From Paraburkholderia bannensis NBRC 103871 (GTDB lineage Bacteria; Pseudomonadota; Gammaproteobacteria; Burkholderiales; Burkholderiaceae): a stretch of DNA of 64,000 nucleotides. The stretch is taken from positions 1 through 64,000 of the forward strand of contig NZ_BAYA01000012.1 of NCBI RefSeq assembly GCF_000685015.1, read 5' to 3'. Under the pieces are notes generated by a model that had not been told where the DNA came from, did not search any database, and worked only from the letters and a program-made list of their open reading frames with translations. Positions 18,301-26,410 of the stretch are shown in pieces; the stretch's first letter is position 1; each line of letters opens with the position of its first letter. The position numbers and the translations under genes are program-made.

Positions 18301-18575
18301 AGCGTAATGGTGGCCGTGCCCGAGTCATCGGACGTGGACGACAGATACAGCAAGTGGTCGAGACCGCTCATCTGCTGCTCGATCACCTGGGTGACCGTGT
18401 CTTCCACCGTCTTCGCCGACGCGCCCGGGTAGGTTGCGCTGATCTGGATCGACGGCGGCGCGATGGTCGGATACTGCGCGACTGGCAGCGTGAACACCGA
18501 CGCCACACCCGCCAGCATCAGAATAATGGCGATCACCCACGCGAAAATCGGGCGATCAATAAAGAACTTTGCCAT
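15333..18575 (-). CDS. bpeB: RND multidrug efflux pump, HAE1 family
   Basis: This is the inner-membrane proton/drug antiporter of the pump, 1080 residues, about 30 longer than AcrB because of the C-terminus. The N-terminus FFIDRPIFAWVIAI and the PVAQYPTIAPP motif are AcrB/MexB-like. The proton-relay motif GLLVDDAIVVVENVER with its two Asp is present near residue 405, and the second GLSAKNAILIVEFA motif holds the transmembrane Lys. The C-terminal 40 residues are rich in His, Asp and Gly, an unusual soluble tail. It lies 15 bases after the adaptor gene. Substrates are likely macrolides, aminoglycosides or other lipophilic drugs, by analogy only. Confidence 0.95.
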   Translation of the reverse strand: MAKFFIDRPIFAWVIAIILMLAGVASVFTLPVAQYPTIAPPSIQISATYPGASAKTVEDTVTQVIEQQMSGLDHLLYLSSTSDDSGTATITLTFAAGTNPDIAQVQVQNKLQLATPILPQVVQQLGIKVTKSSSSFLLVMAFVSEDGSMTKYDLANYVASNIEDPVSRIDGVGTVTLFGSQYAMRVWLDPNKLTNFSLTPSDVTAAITAQNVQIAGGQLGGTPSVAGQSFQATITESTLLHTPEEFGNILLKVNQDGSQVRLKDVARIGLGGENYNFDTKYNGAPTAGLGIQLATGANALQTAKLVRQKIDDLSKYFPHGLVVKYPYDTTPFVRLSIEEVIKTLLEGIVLVFLVMYLFLQNLRATLIPTIAVPVVLLGTFAIMAMVGFSINTLSMFGLVLAIGLLVDDAIVVVENVERVMVEEGLGPKEATRKAMGQITGALVGVALVLSAVFVPVAFSGGSVGAIYRQFSLTIVAAMVLSVLVALILTPALCATILKPIPQGHHEEKKGFFGWFNRTFDKSRDKYHSGVHHVIKRSGRWLIIYLAVIVAVGFLFVRLPKSFLPDEDQGTMFVIVQTPSGSTQETTARTLANIQNYLLNDEKSIVESTFTVNGFSFAGRGQNSGLVFVRLKDYKERQHADQKVQALVGRVFGHYAGYKDAMVIPVNPPSIPELGTASGFDFELQDRGGVGHEKLMEARNMLLGMAAKDPSLALVRPNGLNDTPQYKINIDRQKAEALGVTAASVDNTFSIGWASSYVNNFLDVDGRIKKVYVMSDAPFRMTPNDLNTWYVRNTSGGMVPFSSFATGQWTYGSPKLERYNGISAVEIQGAASTGKSTGQAMTAMEQIAAKLPAGIGYEWTGLSFQERQSGSQAPILYGISILVVFLCLAALYESWSIPFAVIMVVPLGVLGALLAVTLRGLENDVFFQVGLLTTVGLSAKNAILIVEFARDLQAEGTMGPVEAALEAARLRLRPILMTSLAFILGVLPLAISNGAGSASQHAIGTGVIGGMLTATFLAIFMIPMFFVVIRAKFAGEKEDPDVALRHYEEHHAHDHDADQGGNGGAGGEGDKRSDGPGKEGH

Positions 18576-18590
18576 GAAGCAGGCTCCCTG

Positions 18591-19865
18591 TTATTGCGCA
18601 GCGGAGGCAGCGGGTGCGGAAGCCGCGGGGGCAGCCGAGGCGCCGGATGCGCCCGATGCCGCGCCTGCGCTCGCGTAACCCGAAGCCGTCGCCTCGTCCG
18701 CCGAAGGCGCGCCCGGCGGGGGCGGCGGCGGCAGATGGGCGTCCACGGCCTTGACCTGGGCGCCCGGCTTGACCTTTTCCGTGCCTTGCACGATCACGCG
18801 GTCGCCCGGATTCAGGCCGCTGTCCACGACCCAGTCCTGGCCGATGGAAGCCGACGTGACGACCGGATGCAGCTCGACCTTGTTCTGGGCGTTGACGACC
18901 ATCACCGTCGCCTGGCCCTTCTGGTCGTGCTGGACGCCGATCTGCGGCACGAGGATCGCGTGATCGTTGGTGCCTTCGTCGATGCGCGCGCGCACGAACA
19001 TGCCCGGCAGCAGCACGTTGTCCGGATTCGGGAACAGCGCACGGATCGTCACCGAGCCCGTGGTCTGGTCGACCGTGACGTCGGTGAACTGGAGCTTGCC
19101 CTGCTGCGCATAGTTGCGGCCGTCTTCGAGCACCAGCGTGACCTTGGCGGCGTCGGGGCCGTTGGTCTTCAGGCGCCCTTCTTCGACTTCGCGGCGCAGG
19201 CGCAGGCCGTCGAGGCTCGACTGCGTGAGGTCGACGTACATCGGCGTCATCTGCTGCACGGTCGAGAGCAGCGTCGCGGCGCTCGCCTGCACGTACGCAC
19301 CCGGCGTGACCTGCGAGATGCCGACCTTGCCGGTGATCGGCGAGAGCACGTCGGTGTAGCCCAGGTTGATCTGGGCGGTGTCGACGGAAGCCTTGCCGGC
19401 ATCGACATCGGCTTGCGCCTGACCTTGTGCTGCGACCGCGTTGTCGTAGTCCTGCTTGCTCACCGCATTGGCCGACACGAGCACCTTGTAGCGCGCGACG
19501 AGGGCGTTCTGCGTGACGAGGTTCGCCTTCGCCTTGGCAAGCGTCGCCTTGGCGTTATTGAGGGTGGCGATGTACGGCGCCGGATCGATCTTGTACAGGC
19601 GCTGGCCGGCCTTCACGACCGAACCTTCGGTGAACTCGCGGCGCAGCACGATGCCGTCGACCCGTGCGCGCACCTGCGCGACGAGGAAGGCGTTGGTGCG
19701 GCCCGGCAGTTCGGTGACGACCGGCACGGTGCTGGTCTGGACGGTGACAACACCCACTTCGGGGGTTTGCGGCGGCGGCGCCGACTGCTTTTGCCCGCAC
19801 GCTGCGAGCACTACTGCAGCCGTCGCGAAGCTGATTAGGCGGAATGGAACCCGTTCGACGCGCAT
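18591..19865 (-). CDS. bpeA: RND efflux periplasmic adaptor lipoprotein
   Basis: This membrane-fusion protein of 424 residues bridges the pump and the outer-membrane channel. The lipobox VLAAC gives an acylated cysteine at residue 23. The body shows the barrel-sandwich (lipoyl) halves around VRARVDGIV and YTDVLSPITGKVG, an alpha-hairpin rich in Ala, and the beta-barrel region DVTVDQTTGSVTIRA. The C-terminus is a Pro then Ala/Ser-rich tail. I choose ATG 19865 because AGAGG lies 8-9 bases before it; an in-frame ATG at 19892 would weaken the signal peptide. It is the first gene of the efflux operon, with a leader of about 250 bases. Confidence 0.93.
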   Translation of the reverse strand: MRVERVPFRLISFATAAVVLAACGQKQSAPPPQTPEVGVVTVQTSTVPVVTELPGRTNAFLVAQVRARVDGIVLRREFTEGSVVKAGQRLYKIDPAPYIATLNNAKATLAKAKANLVTQNALVARYKVLVSANAVSKQDYDNAVAAQGQAQADVDAGKASVDTAQINLGYTDVLSPITGKVGISQVTPGAYVQASAATLLSTVQQMTPMYVDLTQSSLDGLRLRREVEEGRLKTNGPDAAKVTLVLEDGRNYAQQGKLQFTDVTVDQTTGSVTIRALFPNPDNVLLPGMFVRARIDEGTNDHAILVPQIGVQHDQKGQATVMVVNAQNKVELHPVVTSASIGQDWVVDSGLNPGDRVIVQGTEKVKPGAQVKAVDAHLPPPPPPGAPSADEATASGYASAGAASGASGASAAPAASAPAASAAQ

Positions 19866-20291
19866 GGAGCGACCTCTGTCTATAACTGACAATTAAAAGC
19901 GTGCGGCGTCCTCATGGGGAGGACGACGACACACGCCAGCATCTGGCAATACCTGACGGATAACCCGGTACTTCAGGAAAGGCGCGATACCGGTCTGCAA
20001 CATCCATCCGGGCTTTATTCGCGCGCCACCCAGGGGGCGTCGCGCATTGGGGTTTCTACGACCGCTTGGCCAGTGACGGATATTAACCGGACATCACTTC
20101 TCAAGGTATCCAGGTGGTGGGGTGGTATTATAGATACATTCGCGAATGAATGTTTAAGAACGCTTCAACCCCCTGAAGCACGGTTCAAGAAGATTCCGCG
20201 CATGACATCCATATTACAAATCAATACTTTGCTCGTCGGACCCCAGATGCCTGGCCACCCCATTCATTCGCCTTCAGGGCGCTAACCCATC
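19866..20291. promoter_or_regulatory. Divergent efflux/regulator control region
   Basis: This 426-base region separates the efflux operon from its TetR regulator and contains no supportable gene. It carries the operator and minus-strand promoter near 20130, so the efflux mRNA has a leader of about 250 bases. A 7-bp hairpin (CGTCCTC with GAGGACG, 19907-19925) lies in that leader near the adaptor start. Confidence 0.6.
20127..20153 (-). promoter_or_regulatory. AcrR/BpeR-type operator inside the efflux promoter
   Basis: A perfect 12-base palindrome CATTCGCGAATG (20137-20148), extended by partly symmetric flanks, matches the core of AcrR-type operators. On the minus strand a perfect -10 TATAAT (plus-strand 20127-20132) and a -35-like TAAACA 18 bases upstream flank it, so the palindrome sits in the promoter spacer, where repressor binding would block RNA polymerase. 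Confidence 0.75.
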
Positions 20292-20942
20292 ATGGTTCGA
20301 CGTACGAAAGAGGAAGCGCTGGAGACGCGCAACCGAATTCTCGATGCCGCCGAACAGGTCTTCTTCGAGAAGGGCGTCTCGCGCAGTTCGCTGGCCGATA
20401 TCGCCCAGGCCGCAGGCGTCACGCGCGGCGCGATCTACTGGCATTTCGAGAACAAGGGCGATCTGTTCACGGCGATGTTCGACCGTGTGATCCTGCCGCT
20501 CGACGAACTCAAGGCCGCCTCGGTCGATCCCAGCGAGCCCGACCCGCTCGGGCGCATCAAGGATCTCTGCACGCTCTGCCTGCAGGACACGGCCACCGAC
20601 GCACGGCGTCGGCGCGTGTTCGAGATCCTGTTCCTGAAGTGCGAATTCGTCGAAGAGATGGGCCCGGTGATGGCGCGCCATCAGGACAATATCCGTGAAG
20701 GGCTCATGCGCATCGAGGAAGGACTGCGCAACGCGATGTCGAAGGGTCAGTTGCCCGCCGATCTCGACGCGGCGCGCGCGGCGCGCGTGCTGCACTCGTT
20801 CATCACGGGCGCGCTGCACGACATGGCCATCCTGCCGGACATGTTCGATGTGGCGAAGAACGCGCAGCGCCACGTCGAAGCCATGCTCGACGCGCTGCGC
20901 CACAGCCCGGCGCTGCGGGTGGGGCCGGACGCGGATCAGTAG
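20292..20942 (+). CDS. bpeR: TetR-family repressor of the RND efflux operon
   Basis: This is a 216-residue repressor of the AcrR/TtgR/BpeR type. The N-terminal helix-turn-helix spans about residues 10-57, with SLADIAQAAGVTRGAIYWHFENKGDLF as the recognition region. The C-terminal part (about 85-200) matches the AcrR-type ligand-binding domain that senses pump substrates. It is transcribed away from the adaptor gene, and the palindromic operator lies between them. Start ATG 20292 follows a weak purine-rich site. Regulation of the divergent pump operon and of itself is expected from family knowledge and gene order. Confidence 0.92.
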   Translation: MVRRTKEEALETRNRILDAAEQVFFEKGVSRSSLADIAQAAGVTRGAIYWHFENKGDLFTAMFDRVILPLDELKAASVDPSEPDPLGRIKDLCTLCLQDTATDARRRRVFEILFLKCEFVEEMGPVMARHQDNIREGLMRIEEGLRNAMSKGQLPADLDAARAARVLHSFITGALHDMAILPDMFDVAKNAQRHVEAMLDALRHSPALRVGPDADQ

Positions 20943-20984
20943 CAGCCGGGAAAGCGGGCAAGCTGGAAAGCCCCGCGCGCATCG

Positions 20985-21764
20985 TCAACTTTCGGCGAAG
21001 CGCCGCGCCACGTAGAACAGGATCGCCACGAAGAAGATCATCGCTGCCCACGCCCAGCCGGGCAGCGCGTGCGGCGTCGGTTCGTGACGCAGCGTGCTGG
21101 CAGCGCGCCCCGACAACGTACCGCCATCGTGCTGCGGCAACAGATGCGCGCGCCGCGCGACCGCCGCCAGATTGATCGGCCGCAGGAACACATGTTGACG
21201 GCGCGGCTCCTTGCCTTTGGCGCGATTGGGCGCCCGGCCATGCTTGGCCGCCACCACGGCGCAGAACTCCGTGAAGAACTCATCGGCCAGTTCGTGCAGT
21301 GCGTTTTCGATCTGGCGCGGCGGCAATTCGCCCAGCGGCCCGGTCAGCGTGGCCCACACCGAATAATCGATGCGCGTGCTCAGGCTGCGCTCGCCCGAAG
21401 CCGGCGCGACCGACGTGATAGACGTGATCGGCGCGCCCCCTGAAGCCGCCCGCTCCTCCTCCCGCAACGCCACATCGATCTGCCCGCGCAGGGAGCCAAT
21501 GCCATCGGCGCGCGCGCGAAAGCTCAGCACGCGGCGCGGCTTGAGCGGGACTTCGGCGACATCGTTGGCAATGTGGGCGCGCACCTCGTAACGCGCGCGC
21601 AGCGGCCCGAGCGGCACGGTCAGCGTGATCGCATATTCGTTGGGGCCGAGCCTGCGGAACGACTCGCAGTGCTCTAGGCTCGCACGCACGAGTGCGGCGT
21701 CCTGCAGCGCCTGCCAGACGGCAGACGGCTCGAGCGGAATCCTCAACGCGTCGTTCAGTTCCAT
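20985..21764 (-). CDS. CoxG/SRPBCC-family protein with C-terminal membrane anchor
   Basis: The first 150 residues fit the CoxG branch of the START/SRPBCC lipid-binding fold: MELNDALRIPLEPSAVWQAL at the N-terminus and a YSVWATLTGPLGELPPRQIE helix region. CoxG-type proteins were found in CO dehydrogenase clusters, where they anchor or help mature the enzyme, but many stand alone as here. Residues 237-255 (WAWAAMIFFVAILFYVA) form a single C-terminal membrane helix, giving a tail-anchored protein with the soluble domain probably in the cytoplasm. No cox genes are nearby. The specific role is unknown. Confidence 0.75.
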   Translation of the reverse strand: MELNDALRIPLEPSAVWQALQDAALVRASLEHCESFRRLGPNEYAITLTVPLGPLRARYEVRAHIANDVAEVPLKPRRVLSFRARADGIGSLRGQIDVALREEERAASGGAPITSITSVAPASGERSLSTRIDYSVWATLTGPLGELPPRQIENALHELADEFFTEFCAVVAAKHGRAPNRAKGKEPRRQHVFLRPINLAAVARRAHLLPQHDGGTLSGRAASTLRHEPTPHALPGWAWAAMIFFVAILFYVARRFAES

Positions 21765-21842
21765 GGCGGCTCCCCGGTAGCGGTGCGAGAAGGTCGGGTT
21801 GTGGTTGGGTTGTGGCTGGAAGGTGGCGTGGCCCGGTGCGAA

Positions 21843-22208
21843 TCAGGAAGTCTGGTCGATGCGATCCACGCGCTGCGCGTCGAACGCCAGGTAGCCGCCT
21901 ATGTCCCGCACGGTATCGTGCGGCGCCTCGTAGCTCCACGCGGCGTCCTCGATCCGGCCATCTTCGGTACGCAGATGAAAGTACGCCGCGCTGCCCTTGT
22001 GCGGACACGGCGTCGTGCGTTCGGAACGCTCCAGCCGCGCCATGTTCACGTCGGCGCGCGGGAAATAGAAGATGTCGGGGTAACCGGTTTCGCAGACGGT
22101 GAGCGCCGCGAGCGTGTCGGCGATCGTGATGCCGCCGTGGATCACACGCACACGATGACGGTTCACGATGATGTCGATGCGATGGCCGGCATCCGGTTCG
22201 ACCGTCAT
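21843..22208 (-). CDS. DUF427 domain protein
   Basis: This is a single-domain protein of 121 residues of the DUF427 family, whose function is not established. The typical motifs are visible: VRVIHGGITIADT near the N-terminus, YFPRADVNM, the TTPCPHKGSAAYFHL segment and AAWSYEAP. The ATG at 22208 is preceded by AGGAG at 6 bases, which decides between several in-frame starts. It is 78 bases upstream of the CoxG-like gene on the same strand, so the two may be co-transcribed. Confidence 0.85.
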   Translation of the reverse strand: MTVEPDAGHRIDIIVNRHRVRVIHGGITIADTLAALTVCETGYPDIFYFPRADVNMARLERSERTTPCPHKGSAAYFHLRTEDGRIEDAAWSYEAPHDTVRDIGGYLAFDAQRVDRIDQTS

Positions 22209-22545
22209 GGCCTGCTCCTGATCGATGTGCGCCGCCGCTGGCTGGCGCATCGCCGCTGGTATGCCGGGCTGCCGGCCCTGGCTGATCTTTGCTGCTCCCT
22301 GGCGGGCGCGCAGCCCGGCATTGTCGCCGGTGTGCATGACACCGTTTGAACAGGCGACAAAAAAGCCGCGGCGAACCCGTGGCTTCATTATCGACCAAAC
22401 TTCGCCCGCTTGCGCGACTTCGATACAGGCTGCGGATTTGTGTGCGCTATCAGACAGTTAAAGGCGTTTTAGCGCGCACGCAGGGTGGCGGCGCGCGGCC
22501 TGCCACCCTTCTTCCATCTGCAGCGCAACATCGCCGATATCAGTA
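22209..22545. other. Intergenic region with terminator
   Basis: There is no gene in these 337 bases. It holds the terminator at 22359-22385 belonging to the secreted-protein gene at the right, and the promoter of the DUF427 gene. I see no repeat or RNA structure beyond the terminator. Confidence 0.5.
22359..22385 (-). terminator. Rho-independent terminator after the secreted-protein gene
   Basis: On the minus strand AAGCCACGG pairs with CCGCGGCTT (one G-T pair) and is followed by six T. Confidence 0.75.
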
Positions 22546-23106
22546 TTACCAGACGAATGCCGCGCGGGCGCGGCCGTTCGAGCTCACCGTCACGGCGCTC
22601 TTTTTATCGACGCCCGCATGGCTCACGTGCACGGTGTAGCGGCCGGGACGCACGCGCACGAGCATGTACGGCCCGCGCGACGTGGCGTCGAGCACACTCG
22701 CGCCGTGGGCGTCGGTGATCTGCACATGGACGTCGGCGAGGAATTCGGACTTGGGGCCCGTGAAGCGCAGCGCGAGCGGCCACGAATGCTCCGCCGCCTG
22801 CAGCGCCTTGGACTCGTCCTGGCCGACGCCGCCCGAGACATACGAGACATCGCCCTGTTGCTGCACCTGCGGCATGCCTTCGCCGTTGACGTTGCCCGCA
22901 CTGGTGTTGTCGGTGCTGGAACCGCCGACCGTCGCGTTGCCCGTGGTGCCGCTCATGTTGTCGGTGCCTGCGTTGCCGCCGGGCGGCATGCCCTGCTGCG
23001 CAAACGCGAGACTGGCACTGCCCGCGAAGCCGACCGCACCGATCGCCAGGGTGGCCGCCAGTGCAGCGGCCGAAAGGACGGGACGTGTGTTATCAAACAT
23101 CTTCAT
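22546..23106 (-). CDS. Secreted protein with carboxypeptidase-regulatory-like domain
   Basis: The 186-residue product has a signal peptide ending in AFA at about residue 36. A low-complexity Gly/Asn/Thr-rich linker (about 37-85) follows. The C-terminal domain, from about residue 105, shows a beta-sandwich pattern (VHVQITDAHG, GPYMLVRVRPGRYTVHVSHAG) like carboxypeptidase-regulatory-like domains found in periplasmic proteins. It is probably periplasmic or outer-membrane associated. I do not know its function. It is monocistronic with its own terminator. Confidence 0.75.
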   Translation of the reverse strand: MKMFDNTRPVLSAAALAATLAIGAVGFAGSASLAFAQQGMPPGGNAGTDNMSGTTGNATVGGSSTDNTSAGNVNGEGMPQVQQQGDVSYVSGGVGQDESKALQAAEHSWPLALRFTGPKSEFLADVHVQITDAHGASVLDATSRGPYMLVRVRPGRYTVHVSHAGVDKKSAVTVSSNGRARAAFVW

Positions 23107-23196
23107 CGTGGCTGCTCCTCATACAGGTTGCCGGTCTGGGAGATACAGCAAGCCCCATGCCCGTCACCTTACGCGGCAATCCGTTTTCGGGCGCGC

Positions 23197-23284
23197 AAAA
23201 GAAAACTGCCGTCGGGGCGCGAAGCCCGGACGGCAGTAAAAAGCGGTCTGTCTGAAATCGGTCGATGAAGCGCGGCAGACCGCT
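23197..23284 (-). terminator. Tandem terminators after the Do-family protease gene
   Basis: Reading the minus strand, the first hairpin pairs AGCGGTCTG with CAGACCGCT (23242-23284) and ends in TTTTT. The second pairs ACTGCCGTC with GACGGCAGT (about 23205-23237) around a GC-rich stem and ends in TTTCTTTT. Confidence 0.75.
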
Positions 23285-23331
23285 GGAGCGAACCGAAAAA
23301 ACCAATAAACCGATAAACCGGATAACCCCGT

Positions 23332-24849
23332 TTAGCCGAGATCCACCGGCACAAAGATCTGCGCGTCGTCGCGCTGGATCAGCAAAGCGATGCTGTTGCC
23401 GGCCTGCGCGATCATCTGCTTGAGCTGGTCGGCGCTCGACACCGGACGGCCATTCACCGCAAGAATCACGTCGCCCTGCTGGATGCCGGCGCTTTCCGCC
23501 GCGCCGCCCGCCTGCTCGACGAGCAGACCGTGATCGAGCGAGCTGTTGCTCTTCTCTTCCGGCGTGAGCGGACGCACCGCCACGCCCAGGCGCCCCTGCA
23601 TCTGCGACTGCTGCGTATCGTTCGACGCCACCTTGCTATCGGACAGCGAGCCGATGGTCGCCGTCAGATCCTTGGTGCCCTTGTCGCGCCAGATCTGGAT
23701 ATCGGCCTTGGTGCCCGGCTTCATGCCGGCGATCAGCGACGGCAGGTCGGACGAATCGCCCACCTGCTCCCCGTTCACGGCCACGATGACGTCGCCGGGC
23801 TTCAGGCCCGCCTTGGCGGCCGGGCCGCTGGCGTCCACCGAACTCACGAGCGCGCCGTGCGGCTTGTCCATGCCGAACGAATTCGCGAGCGTCTGGTTCA
23901 TCGACTGCACCGCGACGCCCAGACGTCCGCGGCTCACGTGGCCGGTCTTGACGAGATCGTCCTTGACCTTCATGGCTTCGGTGATCGGGATGGCGAACGA
24001 CAGGCCCTGGAAGCCGCCCGTCTGCGAGTAGATCATCGAGTTGATGCCGATCACTTCGCCTTGCAGATTGAACAGCGGGCCGCCCGAGTTGCCGGGGTTC
24101 ACCGGCACGTCGGTCTGGATGAACGGCGTGTAGTTCTCGTCAGGCAGCGAGCGCGACTTCGCGCTGATGATGCCGGAGGTCACGGTGTTGTCGAAGCCAT
24201 ACGGCGAGCCGATCGCCACCACCCACTGACCGACCTTGCTCTGGCGCGGATCGCCGATCTTCACGGTCGGCAGATCCTTGGCGTCGATCTTGAGCACGGC
24301 CACGTCCGACTGCTTGTCCGCGCCGACGACCTTGGCCTTGAATTCGCGCTTGTCGGTGAGCTTCACGGTCACGACGTTTGCGCCGTCGACGACGTGCGCG
24401 TTGGTCAGGATGTAGCCGTCCGGGCTGATGATGAAGCCCGAGCCGAGGCTCGCGCTCGGCGTATCCGGTTGCGCGCCGCCGCTGCCGCCGTCGCCGCCCA
24501 TGCCCGGCATGCCGCCGTAGAAGTGCTTGAAGAACTGATAGAACGGATCGCTCGGGTCGATCGGCAGTTGCTGCGAACCGCCGCCTGCACCGCCGCCGCC
24601 GCGCAGGGCGGTCTGCTTCACCACGTGCTTCGCGCTGATGTTGACGACCGCCGGGCCGTAGGTTTCCACGAGGCCCGAGAAGTCAGGAATGCCGGTCTTG
24701 GCCGCGGCTTCGGCGGGCATCATCGCGGCCTGGGCCGGCGTGATGACCTGCGGCGGCGGCACGTCGCGGCGCCCGGCCACATAGCCCGCCGACAACGCGA
24801 CGGCAACAGCGATGGCCACGGCACTGCGAGTAATGACTTTGGTATTCAT
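23332..24849 (-). CDS. Do-family periplasmic serine protease (DegP/MucD type)
   Basis: This is an envelope protease and chaperone of 505 residues. The N-terminal hydrophobic segment (about 7-24) is a signal peptide or anchor. The catalytic triad is intact: His152 in TNAHVV, Asp182 in SDVAVL and Ser255 in GNSGG. Two PDZ domains follow at about 295-385 and 410-500 for substrate binding and oligomer assembly. A Gly-rich loop at 84-130 replaces the LA-loop region. It degrades misfolded periplasmic proteins. It lies downstream of a two-component system on the same strand, with a CTTAA-N6-CTTAA direct repeat in its promoter region that suggests control by that response regulator. Confidence 0.93.
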   Translation of the reverse strand: MNTKVITRSAVAIAVAVALSAGYVAGRRDVPPPQVITPAQAAMMPAEAAAKTGIPDFSGLVETYGPAVVNISAKHVVKQTALRGGGGAGGGSQQLPIDPSDPFYQFFKHFYGGMPGMGGDGGSGGAQPDTPSASLGSGFIISPDGYILTNAHVVDGANVVTVKLTDKREFKAKVVGADKQSDVAVLKIDAKDLPTVKIGDPRQSKVGQWVVAIGSPYGFDNTVTSGIISAKSRSLPDENYTPFIQTDVPVNPGNSGGPLFNLQGEVIGINSMIYSQTGGFQGLSFAIPITEAMKVKDDLVKTGHVSRGRLGVAVQSMNQTLANSFGMDKPHGALVSSVDASGPAAKAGLKPGDVIVAVNGEQVGDSSDLPSLIAGMKPGTKADIQIWRDKGTKDLTATIGSLSDSKVASNDTQQSQMQGRLGVAVRPLTPEEKSNSSLDHGLLVEQAGGAAESAGIQQGDVILAVNGRPVSSADQLKQMIAQAGNSIALLIQRDDAQIFVPVDLG

Positions 24850-24904
24850 AGTGGACTCCTTGCGCGGGATACGATCACGACGTAACGGAGATTAAGCCGC
24901 GTCA

Positions 24905-24920
24905 CTTAAAGGAGTCTTAA
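24905..24920. promoter_or_regulatory. QseB/PmrA-type direct repeat upstream of the protease gene
   Basis: CTTAA at 24905-24909 and CTTAA at 24916-24920 repeat with an 11-base period (CTTAAA-GGAGT-CTTAAT). This matches the published PmrA/QseB box layout of two YTTAAK half sites separated by 5 bases. It lies 56-71 bases before the start of the protease gene and near the adjacent QseBC/PmrAB-like regulator genes. Confidence 0.5.
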
Positions 24921-24936
24921 TTCAGGAACTAATCCA

Positions 24937-24961
24937 CGAAGGCCCGTGCGACGGGCCTTCG
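24937..24961. repeat. Strong inverted repeat between the kinase and protease genes
   Basis: An 11-bp perfect stem (CGAAGGCCCGT and complement) with a GCG loop. There is no T-run on either strand, so it is either a weak terminator of the two-component operon or an mRNA-stabilising hairpin. Confidence 0.7.
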
Positions 24962-25081
24962 CGTGAGAGGGTCTGATGGAAGAATCGATGCGCGCGCATC
25001 GAGTTTGAAACGTCAGTCCAACGAATAAACATGAAAGCAAATTGGAAGACTTAAAACCACCTTGCTTTAAAACCGCGGTTT

Positions 25082-26383
25082 TTAGAACCGCACGTCCACC
25101 TGCAAGCCGCCCGCAGGCGAATCGTCGAGCGTGATCGCCGCGCCATGCTGATCGGCGATACGGCGCACGATCGCGAGACCCAGGCCCGTGCCGGCCACAT
25201 CGGTACGCGCGCGATTCACGCCCGCACCGACGCGATAGAAGCGATCGAACACGCGCGCGCGCTCGTCCACCGGAATGCCCGGCCCGCTATCGGCGATACG
25301 CACGAGCGGGTGCCCGTCCTCCACGAGCAGGCTCACGTCCACGCGCCCGCCAGCGGGCGTGTACTTGGTCGCGTTATCGAGCAGATTGTTGAACATCACC
25401 CGCAACGCATGCGCGTCGCCGTCGACCTGCGCCGCGACGCTTTCCTCGATGCCCAGATCCACGCCGCGCTGCTGCGCAAGCGGTGCATAGTTGAGCACGC
25501 AATCATCGAGCAGCGCATGCAGGTCGACGCTTTGCGCGCGGGCGTGACCATCGGGTTCGGAGCGCGCGAGCGCGAGCAGCTGTTCGGCCAGCCGCGTCGC
25601 GCGCGTGACGCCCGCCTGCAAGTCGCCGAGCGCTTCGCGGCGCGTCTCGTCATCCTTTGCGCGCGCAACCAGTTGCGCCTGGATCTGCACGGCCGCAAGC
25701 GGCGTGCGCAGTTCGTGCGCGGCATCGGCGACAAAGGCTTTTTGCGTATCGAGCGCATGCGCGAGGCGTTCGAGCAGCGCGTTCAGCGCGTGCACGAGCG
25801 GCATCACTTCGCGCGGCAAACGCTCCTCGGGCAGCGGATCGAGCGCTTCGGGATGACGCGTATCGAGCGCGCGCGCCACCCGCGAAAGCGGCTTGAGCCC
25901 GCGCCCCACCACCATCCACACAGCCAGGCCGAGAAACGGCAGCAGCACGATCAGCGGCCAGAGCGTGCGCAGCGCGACGTTCGCGGCGAGCCGGTTGCGC
26001 ACCGACACCGGCTGCGCGAGCTGCACGACGTTGTCGCCGACGATCGCACCATAGACGCGCCAGTCGCCGCGATCGGTTTTCTCGGTCGAGAACCCAAGCT
26101 CCGCACGCGGCGCGAGCGGCGCGCGTGGATGCGAGTAATACATGAGCACGCCGTTGCGGTTCCAGATCTGCAGCACGATGCCCTCGTCGCCCGTATCGCG
26201 CGAACTGAGGATCTCGTTGAACGGCTCGGAGGGCAGCGCCTCGGCGATTTCCTGCAACTGGTAATCGAACAGCTCGTTGGCTTCCGCGAGCGCCTGGCGG
26301 TAAATCAGCCAGCCCGCGAGGCACACGCCCGCGACCACGATCGCGAGCAGCCAGAACAGCAGTTGTCGTCGTATTGAACTCAT
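25082..26383 (-). CDS. Sensor histidine kinase (QseC/PmrB-like)
   Basis: This is an inner-membrane kinase of 433 residues. Membrane helices lie at about 8-28 and 140-160 with a periplasmic sensor region of roughly 110 residues between them. A HAMP-like linker follows, then the dimerisation helix with phospho-acceptor His223 in AAHELRTPLA. The catalytic ATPase domain has FNNLLDNATKYTP (N box), DSGPGIP (G1) and GTGLGLAIV (G2). It lies 27 bases downstream of its response regulator gene. The sensed signal is unknown; by family it could be cationic peptides, metals or catecholamines. Confidence 0.9.
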   Translation of the reverse strand: MSSIRRQLLFWLLAIVVAGVCLAGWLIYRQALAEANELFDYQLQEIAEALPSEPFNEILSSRDTGDEGIVLQIWNRNGVLMYYSHPRAPLAPRAELGFSTEKTDRGDWRVYGAIVGDNVVQLAQPVSVRNRLAANVALRTLWPLIVLLPFLGLAVWMVVGRGLKPLSRVARALDTRHPEALDPLPEERLPREVMPLVHALNALLERLAHALDTQKAFVADAAHELRTPLAAVQIQAQLVARAKDDETRREALGDLQAGVTRATRLAEQLLALARSEPDGHARAQSVDLHALLDDCVLNYAPLAQQRGVDLGIEESVAAQVDGDAHALRVMFNNLLDNATKYTPAGGRVDVSLLVEDGHPLVRIADSGPGIPVDERARVFDRFYRVGAGVNRARTDVAGTGLGLAIVRRIADQHGAAITLDDSPAGGLQVDVRF

Positions 26384-26410
26384 CCAGTACCCGTCAGCAA
26401 GCCCGCTTCC

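Noticed and set aside
15279..19838. Two long plus-strand open frames opposite the RND efflux genes
   Set aside because: They lie entirely antisense to well-supported pump and adaptor genes and show the Arg/His/Asp-rich composition of shadow frames.
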